From positions 352-23,131 of the IMG/VR virus record IMGVR_UViG_3300030382_000316: DNA of 22,780 bases; one strand, written 5' to 3'. The notes beneath the pieces were generated by a model. That model did no database searches, was not told the origin of the DNA, and worked only from the letters and a program-made list of their open reading frames with translations. Of this stretch, positions 7,347-13,157 are shown one piece after another (within the stretch, counting starts at the first letter, position 1; every line of letters begins with the position of its first letter). A program made the position numbers and the translations under genes. The stretch comes from a virus.

Positions 7347-7615
7347 GTAGAAAAATACTCGTTATATATTTTTCTCCAAGTCTTTTCTCTGTTCTTTGAA
7401 TTTCTCCAAAGCAAATAGAAACTTAATGTCAGTAATGGGTGGATAACAACAAAGATTAATAAGTTTGCTAACTCATATCCTATGCCTGTTACTTCTCCAA
7501 TTAAATAAATAATCCCACAACAAATATTAAATAACAACGTAACTATTCCCTCAAAAGTTAATTCAATATCGGGAATTGGTATCTTTGTTGCTATATTATA
7601 AATCAAATCAATCAT
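7343..7615 (-). CDS. Small membrane protein with two predicted transmembrane segments (90 aa)
   Basis: Unknown function. Two long hydrophobic stretches, about residues 24-42 (IVTLLFNICCGIIYLIGEV) and 49-69 (LANLLIFVVIHPLLTLSFYLL), are separated by a short GIGYE turn. A basic, Tyr-rich tail (RNSKNREKTWRKIYNEYF) should face the cytoplasm. It sits outside the lysis region and in the early arm, so a role at the host membrane early in infection is more likely than a holin; this is inference. An AAGGA ribosome site precedes the ATG. Its stop codon overlaps the -35 box of the next promoter. Confidence 0.6.
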   Translation of the reverse strand: MIDLIYNIATKIPIPDIELTFEGIVTLLFNICCGIIYLIGEVTGIGYELANLLIFVVIHPLLTLSFYLLWRNSKNREKTWRKIYNEYFST

Positions 7616-7618
7616 ATT

Positions 7619-7873
7619 TTAATCCTTATCGTTTTTAAATAAATTATAAATTAGGTTTTCATTCCCAATTTCTTTCCTTAGTTTTTTTAAGGGTACTAAG
7701 GAGTTCCCCATCTTCCAAGTATAACCATCACTACTTCTAGTTATAGTTTCAATAGCCTCAATAGTATCTAAAGATACCATAGTATCTATAACTTCCATGA
7801 GATTATAAGAAAAAGTCTTAAGTTCTAAGACTTCTCCCTCAAAATTCTTTACTTTTAAAATATATTCATTCAT
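7619..7873 (-). CDS. Hypothetical protein (84 aa) upstream of the small membrane protein
   Basis: Not recognised. The 84 residues look like a compact alpha/beta domain (YILKVKNFEGEVLELKTFSY at the start, then an MEVIDTMVSLDTIEAIETIT helix) with no cysteines or membrane segment. It ends 3 bases before the membrane protein start, which makes co-translation likely. No good ribosome site precedes the ATG at 7873, so expression may depend on readthrough from upstream. Confidence 0.55.
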   Translation of the reverse strand: MNEYILKVKNFEGEVLELKTFSYNLMEVIDTMVSLDTIEAIETITRSSDGYTWKMGNSLVPLKKLRKEIGNENLIYNLFKNDKD

Positions 7874-7935
7874 AAGTTGTAGTCCAAAGTTTTAAAGTCT
7901 AGGTAGTCTATCATAAATCACACCAAATTGCAAAA

Positions 7936-8649
7936 CTAATTTGCATATCCTGATTTATATATGACAAATCCATTGTCCTCTTTTTTAGCAGGTCCTTTAG
8001 CAAGTAAGCCTACAACTACATTTGACTTGTCCATGAATCTCATGTCGTGTTTATCGCCATCAATAACTCTACGACCACGAAAAGTTTTAGGAAGTTTTTG
8101 CGCAAAGACAACTGCAATATTATGTTTTACTTTATCAAAGTGTTTAGCATATTTAACAGACGCTTCACTATAACTCCATGTTAAATGATAGTTAAATATA
8201 TAGTCTATGTTTCTTGTAGGAATTTTGGTGTAGTCATAGAATTGTACTTGCGGAAACATCTCAAAGATAGTTTGTCCGCCTTCAACTATAATCTTTTCCC
8301 ATTGTATATCAGATGTACCATTCAATCTAATAGCAGGCTTTTTATCTTTACGATTACAAGCATTGATAAACTTTATAATATCTAATACTAGCTGCGACAT
8401 AAATTCTTCACGATCATTTAAAAACAAATCAGTCTTGCGCTGTCTAGCTTCCTGGATACTAGGGAATATACCACCAAAACCTGCCGTATTTAAGCATGCT
8501 TCTTTACAACCTGCCTCAATCTGGTAAGGACAGATGCGTGTATTAATTGGACGCATATGTAGAACACACGACCAATATTCATCTGATAGTTTATTACTCT
8601 TGGCAATCTTTGGATTGCTGTCCACTGATAACAGTTTATAACTACTCAT
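7936..8649 (-). CDS. GP88 family protein (Pfam GP88-like)
   Basis: Belongs to the GP88 family, common in mycobacteriophages and environmental phages, of unknown biochemical role. Residues are from the ATG at 8649 (237 residues). The family hallmarks are CPYQIEAGCKEACLNTAGFGG (C40, C48 and C52, possible metal ligands), QEARQRKTDLFLNDREEF (about 66-83), IRLNGTSDIQWEK (about 107-119), FYDYTK (about 138-143) and NYHLTWSYSE (about 154-163). The frame is open to 8709, but the extra 20 codons lie wholly inside the upstream gene, so the internal ATG with an 8-base overlap is chosen. The clustered cysteines hint at a bound metal or iron-sulfur centre; that is inference. Confidence 0.8.
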   Translation of the reverse strand: MSSYKLLSVDSNPKIAKSNKLSDEYWSCVLHMRPINTRICPYQIEAGCKEACLNTAGFGGIFPSIQEARQRKTDLFLNDREEFMSQLVLDIIKFINACNRKDKKPAIRLNGTSDIQWEKIIVEGGQTIFEMFPQVQFYDYTKIPTRNIDYIFNYHLTWSYSEASVKYAKHFDKVKHNIAVVFAQKLPKTFRGRRVIDGDKHDMRFMDKSNVVVGLLAKGPAKKEDNGFVIYKSGYAN

Positions 8650-8947
8650 GGATACCATCCCTTCTAATTTCTTCATCGAAATCAAGATCATCTGGTCTGC
8701 CGTCCTCAATCAAATAGCGATAAGCTACCTGTCCAATAAAACTATTATCAGATTCAGGATGATTCTTTTCAACTAGTATATTTTTAACTGCTTGTACAAA
8801 CCTAGATGTTTCAGTACCTACATGGTTCTCTAAAGCAGGAAAGGATTTACATAATAGTGCAATGTTTTCTATACGCCTCAATGCTAAGTCAGCAACATCT
8901 CTTACTGCACTCTCAGCACCAATCAGTTCGTCTTTGATTTTACTCAT
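8642..8947 (-). CDS. Hypothetical helical protein (101 aa)
   Basis: Not recognised. It is mostly helical (SAVRDVADLALRRIENIALL, about 13-32, then ETSRFVQAVKNILVEK) with an acidic end (DDLDFDEEIRRDG). No metal or nucleotide motif is visible. Its start overlaps the stop of the preceding small gene by 4 bases and its end overlaps GP88 by 8 bases, so the three form one translational unit. Confidence 0.65.
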   Translation of the reverse strand: MSKIKDELIGAESAVRDVADLALRRIENIALLCKSFPALENHVGTETSRFVQAVKNILVEKNHPESDNSFIGQVAYRYLIEDGRPDDLDFDEEIRRDGIHE

Positions 8948-9120
8948 GGTCTTTCCCCCAATAATTCATCAACTCTTTGTTGAATAAAAATCATGCGTGC
9001 TTCATGATCAAATATTTCTAAAGCATCTGCCTCAACAATTGCTTCTTTGATAGCCTTTGTATATCTATCGCCTTGTACTTTTATAAAATTAAGTATATTT
9101 TCTGTGTAATTTATTTCCAT
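8944..9120 (-). CDS. Small hypothetical protein (58 aa)
   Basis: A short reading frame from the ATG at 9120 to a TGA that overlaps the next ATG by 4 bases (ATGA). The product begins MEINYTENILNFIKVQGDRY and ends FIQQRVDELLGERP, and looks entirely helical and charged. The gap it fills, the two-base spacing from the upstream gene and the stop-start overlap support it as a real gene. The function is unknown. Confidence 0.65.
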   Translation of the reverse strand: MEINYTENILNFIKVQGDRYTKAIKEAIVEADALEIFDHEARMIFIQQRVDELLGERP

Positions 9121-9122
9121 TT

Positions 9123-9344
9123 TTACCTCTCAAAATGATATGTTCTAGGATTTTCCAATCCATTTATTAATTTAATTCGTTTCATACCCCGCATTTTGAA
9201 TATGCCCTTAGTCAAGAGTGTGTATTGTTTGTTGCCGTTCACTCTTATAACTAAAGACATATTCTTAAACTGGCGTAGATATTCTCTAGCATCTTTGACA
9301 TTTTTAAGATTCAACTTAATGCCGTAGTGTATAGATTCTATCAT
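9123..9344 (-). CDS. Hypothetical basic protein (73 aa) after DUF932
   Basis: Not recognised. The product is basic and looks beta-rich (MSLVIRVNGNKQYTLLTKG, about 29-47, then KMRGMKRIKLINGL), which could suit nucleic acid binding. No cysteine or membrane pattern is present. The ATG overlaps the DUF932 stop by 4 bases and the stop is 2 bases from the next gene, so it is in the same transcript. Confidence 0.65.
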   Translation of the reverse strand: MIESIHYGIKLNLKNVKDAREYLRQFKNMSLVIRVNGNKQYTLLTKGIFKMRGMKRIKLINGLENPRTYHFER

Positions 9345-10315
9345 GCCACCAACTTCAAACTAGGAATCATCTTTTCATTCAAAGTCTTTCTAACTTTATC
9401 AAGTCTATCAATTTGTAATGATGCGTAGTTTCCAATAGATGATTTCTTAGTTACAGAACCATGTGTTGCCCACTCAGTCATGGCATTGTATAATGCCCAC
9501 GCTGTCGGATCTAATTGTTTACTATTATATATCCAATAGTTCCACAGTTTAGATAGTGTTTTATTTCTGATTACATCAGGCTCATCTAAGATTGCTTGCG
9601 TACCATATAGACTAATATTTAATCTATTTTTTAGATGTGCCTCTGCTGACTTAGAATTAGCCAAGTGTGCTAGTATACTCATAGCAGAATCTGGTGCTAC
9701 TTTAGTATCAACCATCTCTTGCCACAATTCAGTTTCTTGAGCATAAAATATAATTGCGTTTGATAATTTATCAGCAACACGCTGTAGATTAAGACCTTTA
9801 GTGTGTTTAGATTTGTGGATTGCAAAGTTATTAGCGAACACTTGCATATTAAGACAGATGAATCTAAAACCACCGACCTCAACTGTGAATGACCACGAAC
9901 CATCAAAACTATTTCGTGCTGATATAGTTAATGCTACATCATCATTCTTTCTACCAAGATTAACTCTGTGTTCTGGTAATGTGTAGATACTATATGCTCT
10001 AGCACCATCATGAGAACATCTAGTTTCTCTTGTGATCCCAGTTATATCTAAATCAGATAACTCAATAACATCTTCTGCTGTTATAAATGCATCAATATGC
10101 TCAACTGGTTTGTAGCCTTTACCAACCACACTCAATACTTTATTAGTATCTTCACGCACCAATGCAACATGAGAATTTATATCAGTAAAGTCTGTATAAG
10201 CACCATCAATTGGACTTATCCCATGTCTCAGACTAAGTAATGGTTCTCTGCGTACTGAAAAATCAGCACTACCATAATCGCCTAGATTTGCTAGGACTTC
10301 TGTTCTATTATTCAT
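9341..10315 (-). CDS. DUF932 phage/plasmid-like protein (324 aa)
   Basis: Resembles the DUF932 family of phage and plasmid proteins, whose function is not established. Typical parts are VLSVVGKGYKPVEHIDAF (about 60-77), the DDVALTISARNSFDGSWSFT block (about 124-143), then FICLNMQVFAN (about 152-162), where the domain usually has an NG/NM turn, and a helical C-terminal half with a WALYNAMTEWATHGS segment. The length is normal for the family, with no break. Its ATG at 10315 overlaps the preceding gene's stop by 4 bases. Its place ahead of GP88 and the replication genes suggests an early role, perhaps with DNA. Confidence 0.75.
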   Translation of the reverse strand: MNNRTEVLANLGDYGSADFSVRREPLLSLRHGISPIDGAYTDFTDINSHVALVREDTNKVLSVVGKGYKPVEHIDAFITAEDVIELSDLDITGITRETRCSHDGARAYSIYTLPEHRVNLGRKNDDVALTISARNSFDGSWSFTVEVGGFRFICLNMQVFANNFAIHKSKHTKGLNLQRVADKLSNAIIFYAQETELWQEMVDTKVAPDSAMSILAHLANSKSAEAHLKNRLNISLYGTQAILDEPDVIRNKTLSKLWNYWIYNSKQLDPTAWALYNAMTEWATHGSVTKKSSIGNYASLQIDRLDKVRKTLNEKMIPSLKLVA

Positions 10316-10521
10316 AAGTCTTTATCCCCCCATATTTTAAGACTTTCCTTCTCGTCTGCGAAGCAATTAATATAAAATCTTGTTCCGTCTTCGCTTTCAA
10401 AACAAAATCTCATTGTATAAAAAGTATTCCCTGTACGACTCTTACTAGCCTCAAACTTTTTAGGTTGTGATCTTCTTCTTATTTTAACAATATCATGTAA
10501 ACTTATTTCAGCACTACTCAT
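10312..10521 (-). CDS. Hypothetical small basic protein (69 aa) ahead of DUF932
   Basis: Not recognised. The N-terminal half is basic (KIRRRSQPKKFEASKSRTGN) and the C-terminal half looks like a beta sheet (TFYTMRFCFESEDGTRFYIN). The ATG at 10521 has a good GGGAG ribosome site 8 bases upstream, and the stop overlaps the DUF932 start. It is the first gene after a 174-base intergenic region with a candidate promoter and terminator, so it may head its own transcription unit. Confidence 0.6.
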   Translation of the reverse strand: MSSAEISLHDIVKIRRRSQPKKFEASKSRTGNTFYTMRFCFESEDGTRFYINCFADEKESLKIWGDKDL

Positions 10522-10534
10522 AATTCTATCTCCC

Positions 10535-10582
10535 GAATTAAAAAAATTAAAATTGTGGTAGTTTTGATAAAGCAGACTACCA
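10535..10582 (-). terminator. Candidate leaky terminator or attenuator upstream of the DUF932 group
   Basis: On the minus-strand transcript TGGTAGT (10582-10576) can pair with ACTACCA (10562-10556) across a 13-base loop, followed by CAATTTTAATTTTTTT. A competing hairpin, AGCAG with CTGCT (10588-10584 with 10575-10571), would trap the first TGGTAGT in its loop. The two structures exclude each other, as in an attenuator. The T-tract starts a few bases after the stem, so termination may be partial. Confidence 0.4.
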
Positions 10583-10645
10583 ACTGCTTGTAAGGAAATG
10601 TTTATAAGATCTATTATTTTATCGACTTTGGCAATCTCAACTTAA

Positions 10646-10693
10646 CCTTTTTAAAAAGGAATGTATTCTAATCTGCCCGATCTATCCTTACAA
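10646..10693 (-). promoter_or_regulatory. Candidate leftward promoter with palindrome at the start site
   Basis: TTGTAA (10693-10688) and TAGAAT (10670-10665) are spaced by 17 bases, a plausible but weaker sigma70 promoter. A perfect 14-bp palindrome, CCTTTTTAAAAAGG (10646-10659), lies over the expected start near 10658. It would serve the genes from 10521 downward. Confidence 0.42.
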
Positions 10694-10695
10694 TA

Positions 10696-11136
10696 TTAAT
10701 TAATATCAACAATGAATTTATCAGCAAGATCAGATACAATCTGCATGATATTATCTTTGGCATCAGCAGGTAATAATGCAACCGCTAACTCACTAGCTAT
10801 TGTATATCTAGCACCATGATAACCATTGATATCAGTTTCAAATTTAAGATTATCAGTATAGCTATAACTATTAGCATAATTTAATTTGAATACTTCATTG
10901 CCGTATTGATCATTGAAAGAATCTACATCTTCAGTTAAAAGTTTTCTCATACGAGAAACTTTTTCTTCTGCTTCTTTAACTTCTTTCTTTGCTTCATTTA
11001 AATCATTAAGAGCTTCTTTAATATCAGCATACTCTTGTAGATTTTTAAATTGCGCTTCAACATGATCAGCATTAGCTAGTATTTTAGTACAAACACCATC
11101 AACCATTGCATCTATTTCAAATTTTCTGAATTGCAT
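10696..11136 (-). CDS. Hypothetical coiled-coil protein (146 aa)
   Basis: Not recognised. A long charged helix, about residues 36-70 (YADIKEALNDLNEAKKEVKE, then AEEKVSRMRKLLTED), should form a coiled coil. The C-terminal half (residues 75-146) looks folded, with aromatic repeats (NYANSYSYTDNL, NGYHGARYTI) and a final amphipathic helix. No enzyme motif is seen. It starts one base after the stop of the neighbouring gene and probably shares its transcript. An oligomeric structural or regulatory role is possible, but only by appearance. Confidence 0.6.
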   Translation of the reverse strand: MQFRKFEIDAMVDGVCTKILANADHVEAQFKNLQEYADIKEALNDLNEAKKEVKEAEEKVSRMRKLLTEDVDSFNDQYGNEVFKLNYANSYSYTDNLKFETDINGYHGARYTIASELAVALLPADAKDNIMQIVSDLADKFIVDIN

Positions 11137-11137
11137 A

Positions 11138-11488
11138 TTACACCAACCTTGCAGGAATACGAATCATCTGCATTGTAGTATTAGTATGACTTACAGGTGT
11201 GATTTGATACCCGCCTTCGACATTGGTTCTTTTATACCATATGTCTCTGAGTGGATTATCATTTCGTTTGTAAGCAACCCATTTGCCAAAGTTAAAAGCG
11301 GTATATGTAGTACCTTTGTTGATACTATAACCCCTGCTCTTTTTAGCATTGCGCTTGATTTGATTAAAACCAACTGCATTTCCGATTGCCCATAATGTTC
11401 TAATAGAACGCGGTGCGGAAGCGATTGGTTGTGTGAATTCTACAGTATCTCTGTAGTTCCCTTTCTTTGTATAAGTTATTCTACTCAT
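11138..11488 (-). CDS. Hypothetical basic protein (116 aa)
   Basis: Not recognised. It is rich in Arg, Lys, Thr and Tyr (RITYTKKGNYRDTVEFTQPI at the start, then FNQIKRNAKKSRGYSINKG and FGKWVAYKRNDNPLRDIWYK), which suits a small nucleic-acid-binding protein. The frame is open to a TTG at 11500, but that codon forms part of the GGAG ribosome site for the ATG at 11488, so the shorter form is chosen. Open frames on the opposite strand and in another frame here are shadows. Confidence 0.62.
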   Translation of the reverse strand: MSRITYTKKGNYRDTVEFTQPIASAPRSIRTLWAIGNAVGFNQIKRNAKKSRGYSINKGTTYTAFNFGKWVAYKRNDNPLRDIWYKRTNVEGGYQITPVSHTNTTMQMIRIPARLV

Positions 11489-11566
11489 TACAATCTCCAA
11501 TTTTGAGCAATATTATGAAGGCAACTGCTCTTTAGCCTATTCGAAATTTTTTGCCCACCCTTACCC

Positions 11567-11583
11567 GATAGAACACATCTATC
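11567..11583 (-). promoter_or_regulatory. Small intergenic hairpin
   Basis: GATAGA and TCTATC pair across a 5-base loop in the 121-base gap between two small genes. No T-tract follows on the transcribed strand. Function unknown; it may be an operator or RNA-processing hairpin. I see no convincing promoter in this gap. Confidence 0.25.
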
Positions 11584-11609
11584 TCAACCTTTTCTTAACT
11601 TAACATTTA

Positions 11610-11822
11610 TTACCATGTTCTAACAATCCATTCAACCCCTATATACCTGTTGTATCTTGAAGTTAAAACCTTGTTTCTTTTACCTTTTTTGTATATAAAC
11701 ATTCTATCTTCTTTGTGAGAGAATTGTTCTTTATACTTAAACCCTTGTTTTTTAAGAGATTGTAAGGCTTTAAAATAACTATCAAATAGTTGTTCGCCTC
11801 GTTGTTCTTCAATACTTCTCAT
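11610..11822 (-). CDS. Hypothetical basic protein (70 aa)
   Basis: Not recognised. The first 35 residues look helical (EEQRGEQLFDSYFKALQSLK) and the rest strongly basic with beta character (MFIYKKGKRNKVLTSRYNRY, about 41-60). The pattern would fit a small DNA- or RNA-binding protein. The ATG overlaps the stop of the zinc-ribbon gene by 4 bases, so both are translated from the promoter at 12117. Confidence 0.58.
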   Translation of the reverse strand: MRSIEEQRGEQLFDSYFKALQSLKKQGFKYKEQFSHKEDRMFIYKKGKRNKVLTSRYNRYIGVEWIVRTW

Positions 11823-12037
11823 GATTGTACACCATAATCTATATTACAATTATCACAATACAGATCGTAATGTGCAACATGAGTAGTAAATGAATATAGA
11901 TTTGAACCACATTCAACACAAGCAGTAGGTGTTTCTGCACCAAAATCTAAAGAATTATCATTCTTAGCAAATCCCTGATCTACTAGACTGCCGTCATTTG
12001 TTATTATTATTTCGCCGTTTACAATATCTATATCCAT
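11819..12037 (-). CDS. Small zinc-ribbon-like protein (72 aa)
   Basis: A 72-residue protein with two CxxC pairs in its C-terminal half: CVECGSN (C40 and C43) and YCDNCNIDYG (C60 and C63). Together they would form one zinc ribbon. The N-terminal half is a short acidic beta-rich stretch (MDIDIVNGEIIITNDGSLVD). Such ribbons usually bind DNA, RNA or RNA polymerase, so an early regulatory role is possible but unproven. The ATG follows an AAGGA ribosome site and is the first start downstream of the promoter at 12089-12117. Confidence 0.65.
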   Translation of the reverse strand: MDIDIVNGEIIITNDGSLVDQGFAKNDNSLDFGAETPTACVECGSNLYSFTTHVAHYDLYCDNCNIDYGVQS

Positions 12038-12069
12038 AGTAGTTCCTTATATTTAAATAAATGTCGCTT

Positions 12070-12188
12070 CTGCCACCGAAGCCTTAGAAGTATGGCACAT
12101 CTGGCGGAAAATGTCAAGGGGTTTACACGCGGAATAAGGCAATTATAATAATCAATATATAGCTTTGCGCAAATTGTATTAAGACATG
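12070..12188 (-). repeat. Promoter cassette, copy 1
   Basis: This intergenic block matches 12673-12794 in order and spacing. The shared parts are an identical 24-bp stretch around the -35 (12108-12131 here, 12716-12739 there), CAATATATA, TTGCGCAAA (12165-12173) and GTATTAAGA (12176-12184). The leader hairpin keeps its pairing although its bases differ. The conserved elements upstream of the -35 may bind an activator or act as UP-like sequence. Confidence 0.75.
12089..12117 (-). promoter_or_regulatory. Sigma70-type leftward promoter (copy 1 of duplicated cassette)
   Basis: TTGACA (12117-12112), a 17-base spacer and CATACT (12094-12089) form a strong promoter, with transcription starting near 12082. 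The early leader would fold GCTTC with GAAGC around 7 bases. The zinc-ribbon gene starts about 45 bases downstream. The promoter sits inside a cassette repeated around 12697-12725. Confidence 0.75.
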
Positions 12189-12191
12189 GCA

Positions 12192-12461
12192 TCATATTGA
12201 TTTCCGTATATATTTCTCAATGACTGGTATTAAAAGCATAGGCAATAAACAACCTAATATAACACCAAAGAAAAATTCGTTGATCGTCATGCTTTCAAGT
12301 AATGACGCAACTGCATCTGAAATAGTATTGCCTAATCCAGCACCAACAACAGCACCTAAAGCACCATTTCCCTTAGTGAATAGTCTATCAAACTCTAAGC
12401 CTGTATAAGCACCCAGAATTAGAATACCATTATCCACTAATCCAAAGACTAACCCTTCCAT
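12192..12461 (-). CDS. Small glycine-rich membrane protein (89 aa)
   Basis: Two hydrophobic segments are visible. The first region (about 4-20 and 31-48) is glycine-rich with GALGAVVGAGLGNTISDAVA, a glycine-zipper-like pattern. The second (about 63-80) is FFFGVILGCLLPMLLIPV, followed by a basic tail (EKYIRKS). Similar short membrane proteins occur in marine phages and bacteria with no known function. It overlaps the preceding gene by 13 bases. A holin-like role is conceivable from two helices but unlikely in the early arm. Confidence 0.62.
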   Translation of the reverse strand: MEGLVFGLVDNGILILGAYTGLEFDRLFTKGNGALGAVVGAGLGNTISDAVASLLESMTINEFFFGVILGCLLPMLLIPVIEKYIRKSI

Positions 12462-12637
12462 TTTAATTTTCTCTTTTTATCAATATCTTCAGACTTTAAA
12501 ATTTCTGCTCCCATTAATTCAATAATCTCAAATGCCTCGCTGAGAGAAGCTCCTAAAACAATTCTTAATGCTCTAATAAGATGGATTTTATCAGTGCAAT
12601 TAACAAATGCATTTATTTTTGGATAATCACGTTCCAT
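12449..12637 (-). CDS. Small protein resembling the bL12 (L7/L12) C-terminal domain (62 aa)
   Basis: The 62-residue product has KIHLIRALRIVLGASLSEAF (17-36) followed by EIIEL. This follows the ribosomal protein L7/L12 C-terminal pattern K-I/V-x-x-I-K/R-A-V-R ... G-x-x-L-x-E-A-x-x-x-V/I-E. The rest of L12 (N-terminal dimer domain and hinge) is missing, so it is not a ribosomal protein. It might contact translation factors that normally bind L12, or simply share the fold. The similarity is by eye and needs a profile search. It is the first gene after the promoter at 12697-12725. Confidence 0.5.
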   Translation of the reverse strand: MERDYPKINAFVNCTDKIHLIRALRIVLGASLSEAFEIIELMGAEILKSEDIDKKRKLKWKG

Positions 12638-12672
12638 AGTTTTTCCTCTTTATGTTAAGTTATATATAAGTT

Positions 12673-12794
12673 TTGCTTTGGCGACAAAGCCTATGAAGTA
12701 TTGCACAGACGCTGAAAAATGTCAAGGGGTTTACACGCGTATAGCACAACTTAGTACACAATATATAATGTTGCGCAAAAAGTATTAAGATGTG
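12673..12794 (-). repeat. Promoter cassette, copy 2
   Basis: Second copy of the intergenic cassette at 12070-12188, with the identical 24-bp block at 12716-12739, CAATATATA, TTGCGCAAA (12771-12779) and GTATTAAGA (12782-12790) in the same order and nearly the same spacing. The leader hairpin here is GCTTT with AAAGC. Sequence between the conserved words has diverged. Confidence 0.75.
12697..12725 (-). promoter_or_regulatory. Sigma70-type leftward promoter (copy 2 of duplicated cassette)
   Basis: TTGACA (12725-12720), a 17-base spacer and AATACT (12702-12697) give a strong promoter with a start near 12690. It would express the L12-like and glycine-rich membrane genes. The AGGC four bases after the ATACTT is shared with the promoters at 12117 and 7346. 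Confidence 0.75.
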
Positions 12795-12860
12795 GTGGGT
12801 TAATTAATAGCCTCTTAATACACAAAACCCACAATCAAATAAGGATTTCACTTTTTTACT

Positions 12861-12915
12861 TGTGGATAAGTTGTTAATAAGCTGTTAATAGACTGTTAAT
12901 AAGCTGTTAATTAGC
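12861..12915. repeat. Array of five 11-bp repeats headed by a consensus DnaA box (candidate origin)
   Basis: TGTGGATAA at 12861-12869 is the exact reverse complement of the bacterial DnaA box TTATCCACA. It is the first unit of five units with an exact 11-bp period: TGTGGATAAGT, TGTTAATAAGC, TGTTAATAGAC, TGTTAATAAGC and TGTTAATTAGC. Units 2-5 differ from the box mainly in the central GG to TA change. The period places every unit on nearly the same DNA face. AT-rich sequence flanks it (12800-12860). This resembles an origin iteron array or a DnaA-controlled site. It lies in a gene-free stretch (12638-13157) at the junction of the two arms. Confidence 0.7.
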
Positions 12916-12946
12916 AATTTCATGCCCTCAATACTACGCGCCATCT

Positions 12947-13023
12947 AAATTTTGAGATTCTAATTGACCTCTCAATTTGAGCCTTGCGAATCTCAGTAGT
13001 CGCTCAATTCGAATCCAAAATTT
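12947..13023. repeat. Competing inverted repeats next to the DnaA-box array
   Basis: AAATTTTGAGATTC (12947-12960) can pair with GAATCCAAAATTT (13011-13023), 13 pairs with one bulge. Alternatively TGAGATTC (12953-12960) can pair with GAATCTCA (12988-12995), 8 pairs. The two foldings exclude each other. CTCAATT words recur at 12971, 13003 and 13124. It may be a structured RNA element or part of an origin. Beyond it, GCTAAG (13040-13045) and CTTAGC (13062-13067) form another stem. Confidence 0.45.
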
Positions 13024-13114
13024 GGTGGTAGGGGAGACTGCTAAGTATAGTGGAAGCGCTTCTTAGCGCATAATTAACAGGGTTCGTAGCGTAGAGATCT
13101 GTAGCAAAGAAGAG

Positions 13115-13140
13115 GGGTGGAATCTCAATTTCATCCACCC
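13115..13140 (-). terminator. Hairpin just after the 13158-13433 gene
   Basis: GGGTGGA (13115-13121) pairs perfectly with TCCACCC (13134-13140) across 12 bases, 17 bases past the gene stop. On the minus-strand transcript the stem is followed by CTCTTCTTTG, pyrimidine-rich but without a clean T-run. A weak terminator is the simplest reading. Confidence 0.4.
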
Positions 13141-13157
13141 GACTTCAGGGATCCTAT

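Noticed and set aside
7343-7615. A holin
   Set aside because: Two membrane helices fit, but it lies in the early arm and no endolysin or spanin is nearby.
11186-11395. Frames on both strands inside the 11138-11488 gene
   Set aside because: They are out-of-frame shadows; the listed frame has a GGAG site and typical composition.
12861-12915. A CRISPR-like array
   Set aside because: The 11-bp units are directly adjacent with no spacers and carry the DnaA-box pattern; no cas gene is present.
12961-13035. A tRNA gene suggested by TTCGAATCC
   Set aside because: The bases around the putative T-loop do not form a T-stem, and no acceptor or anticodon stem can be placed.
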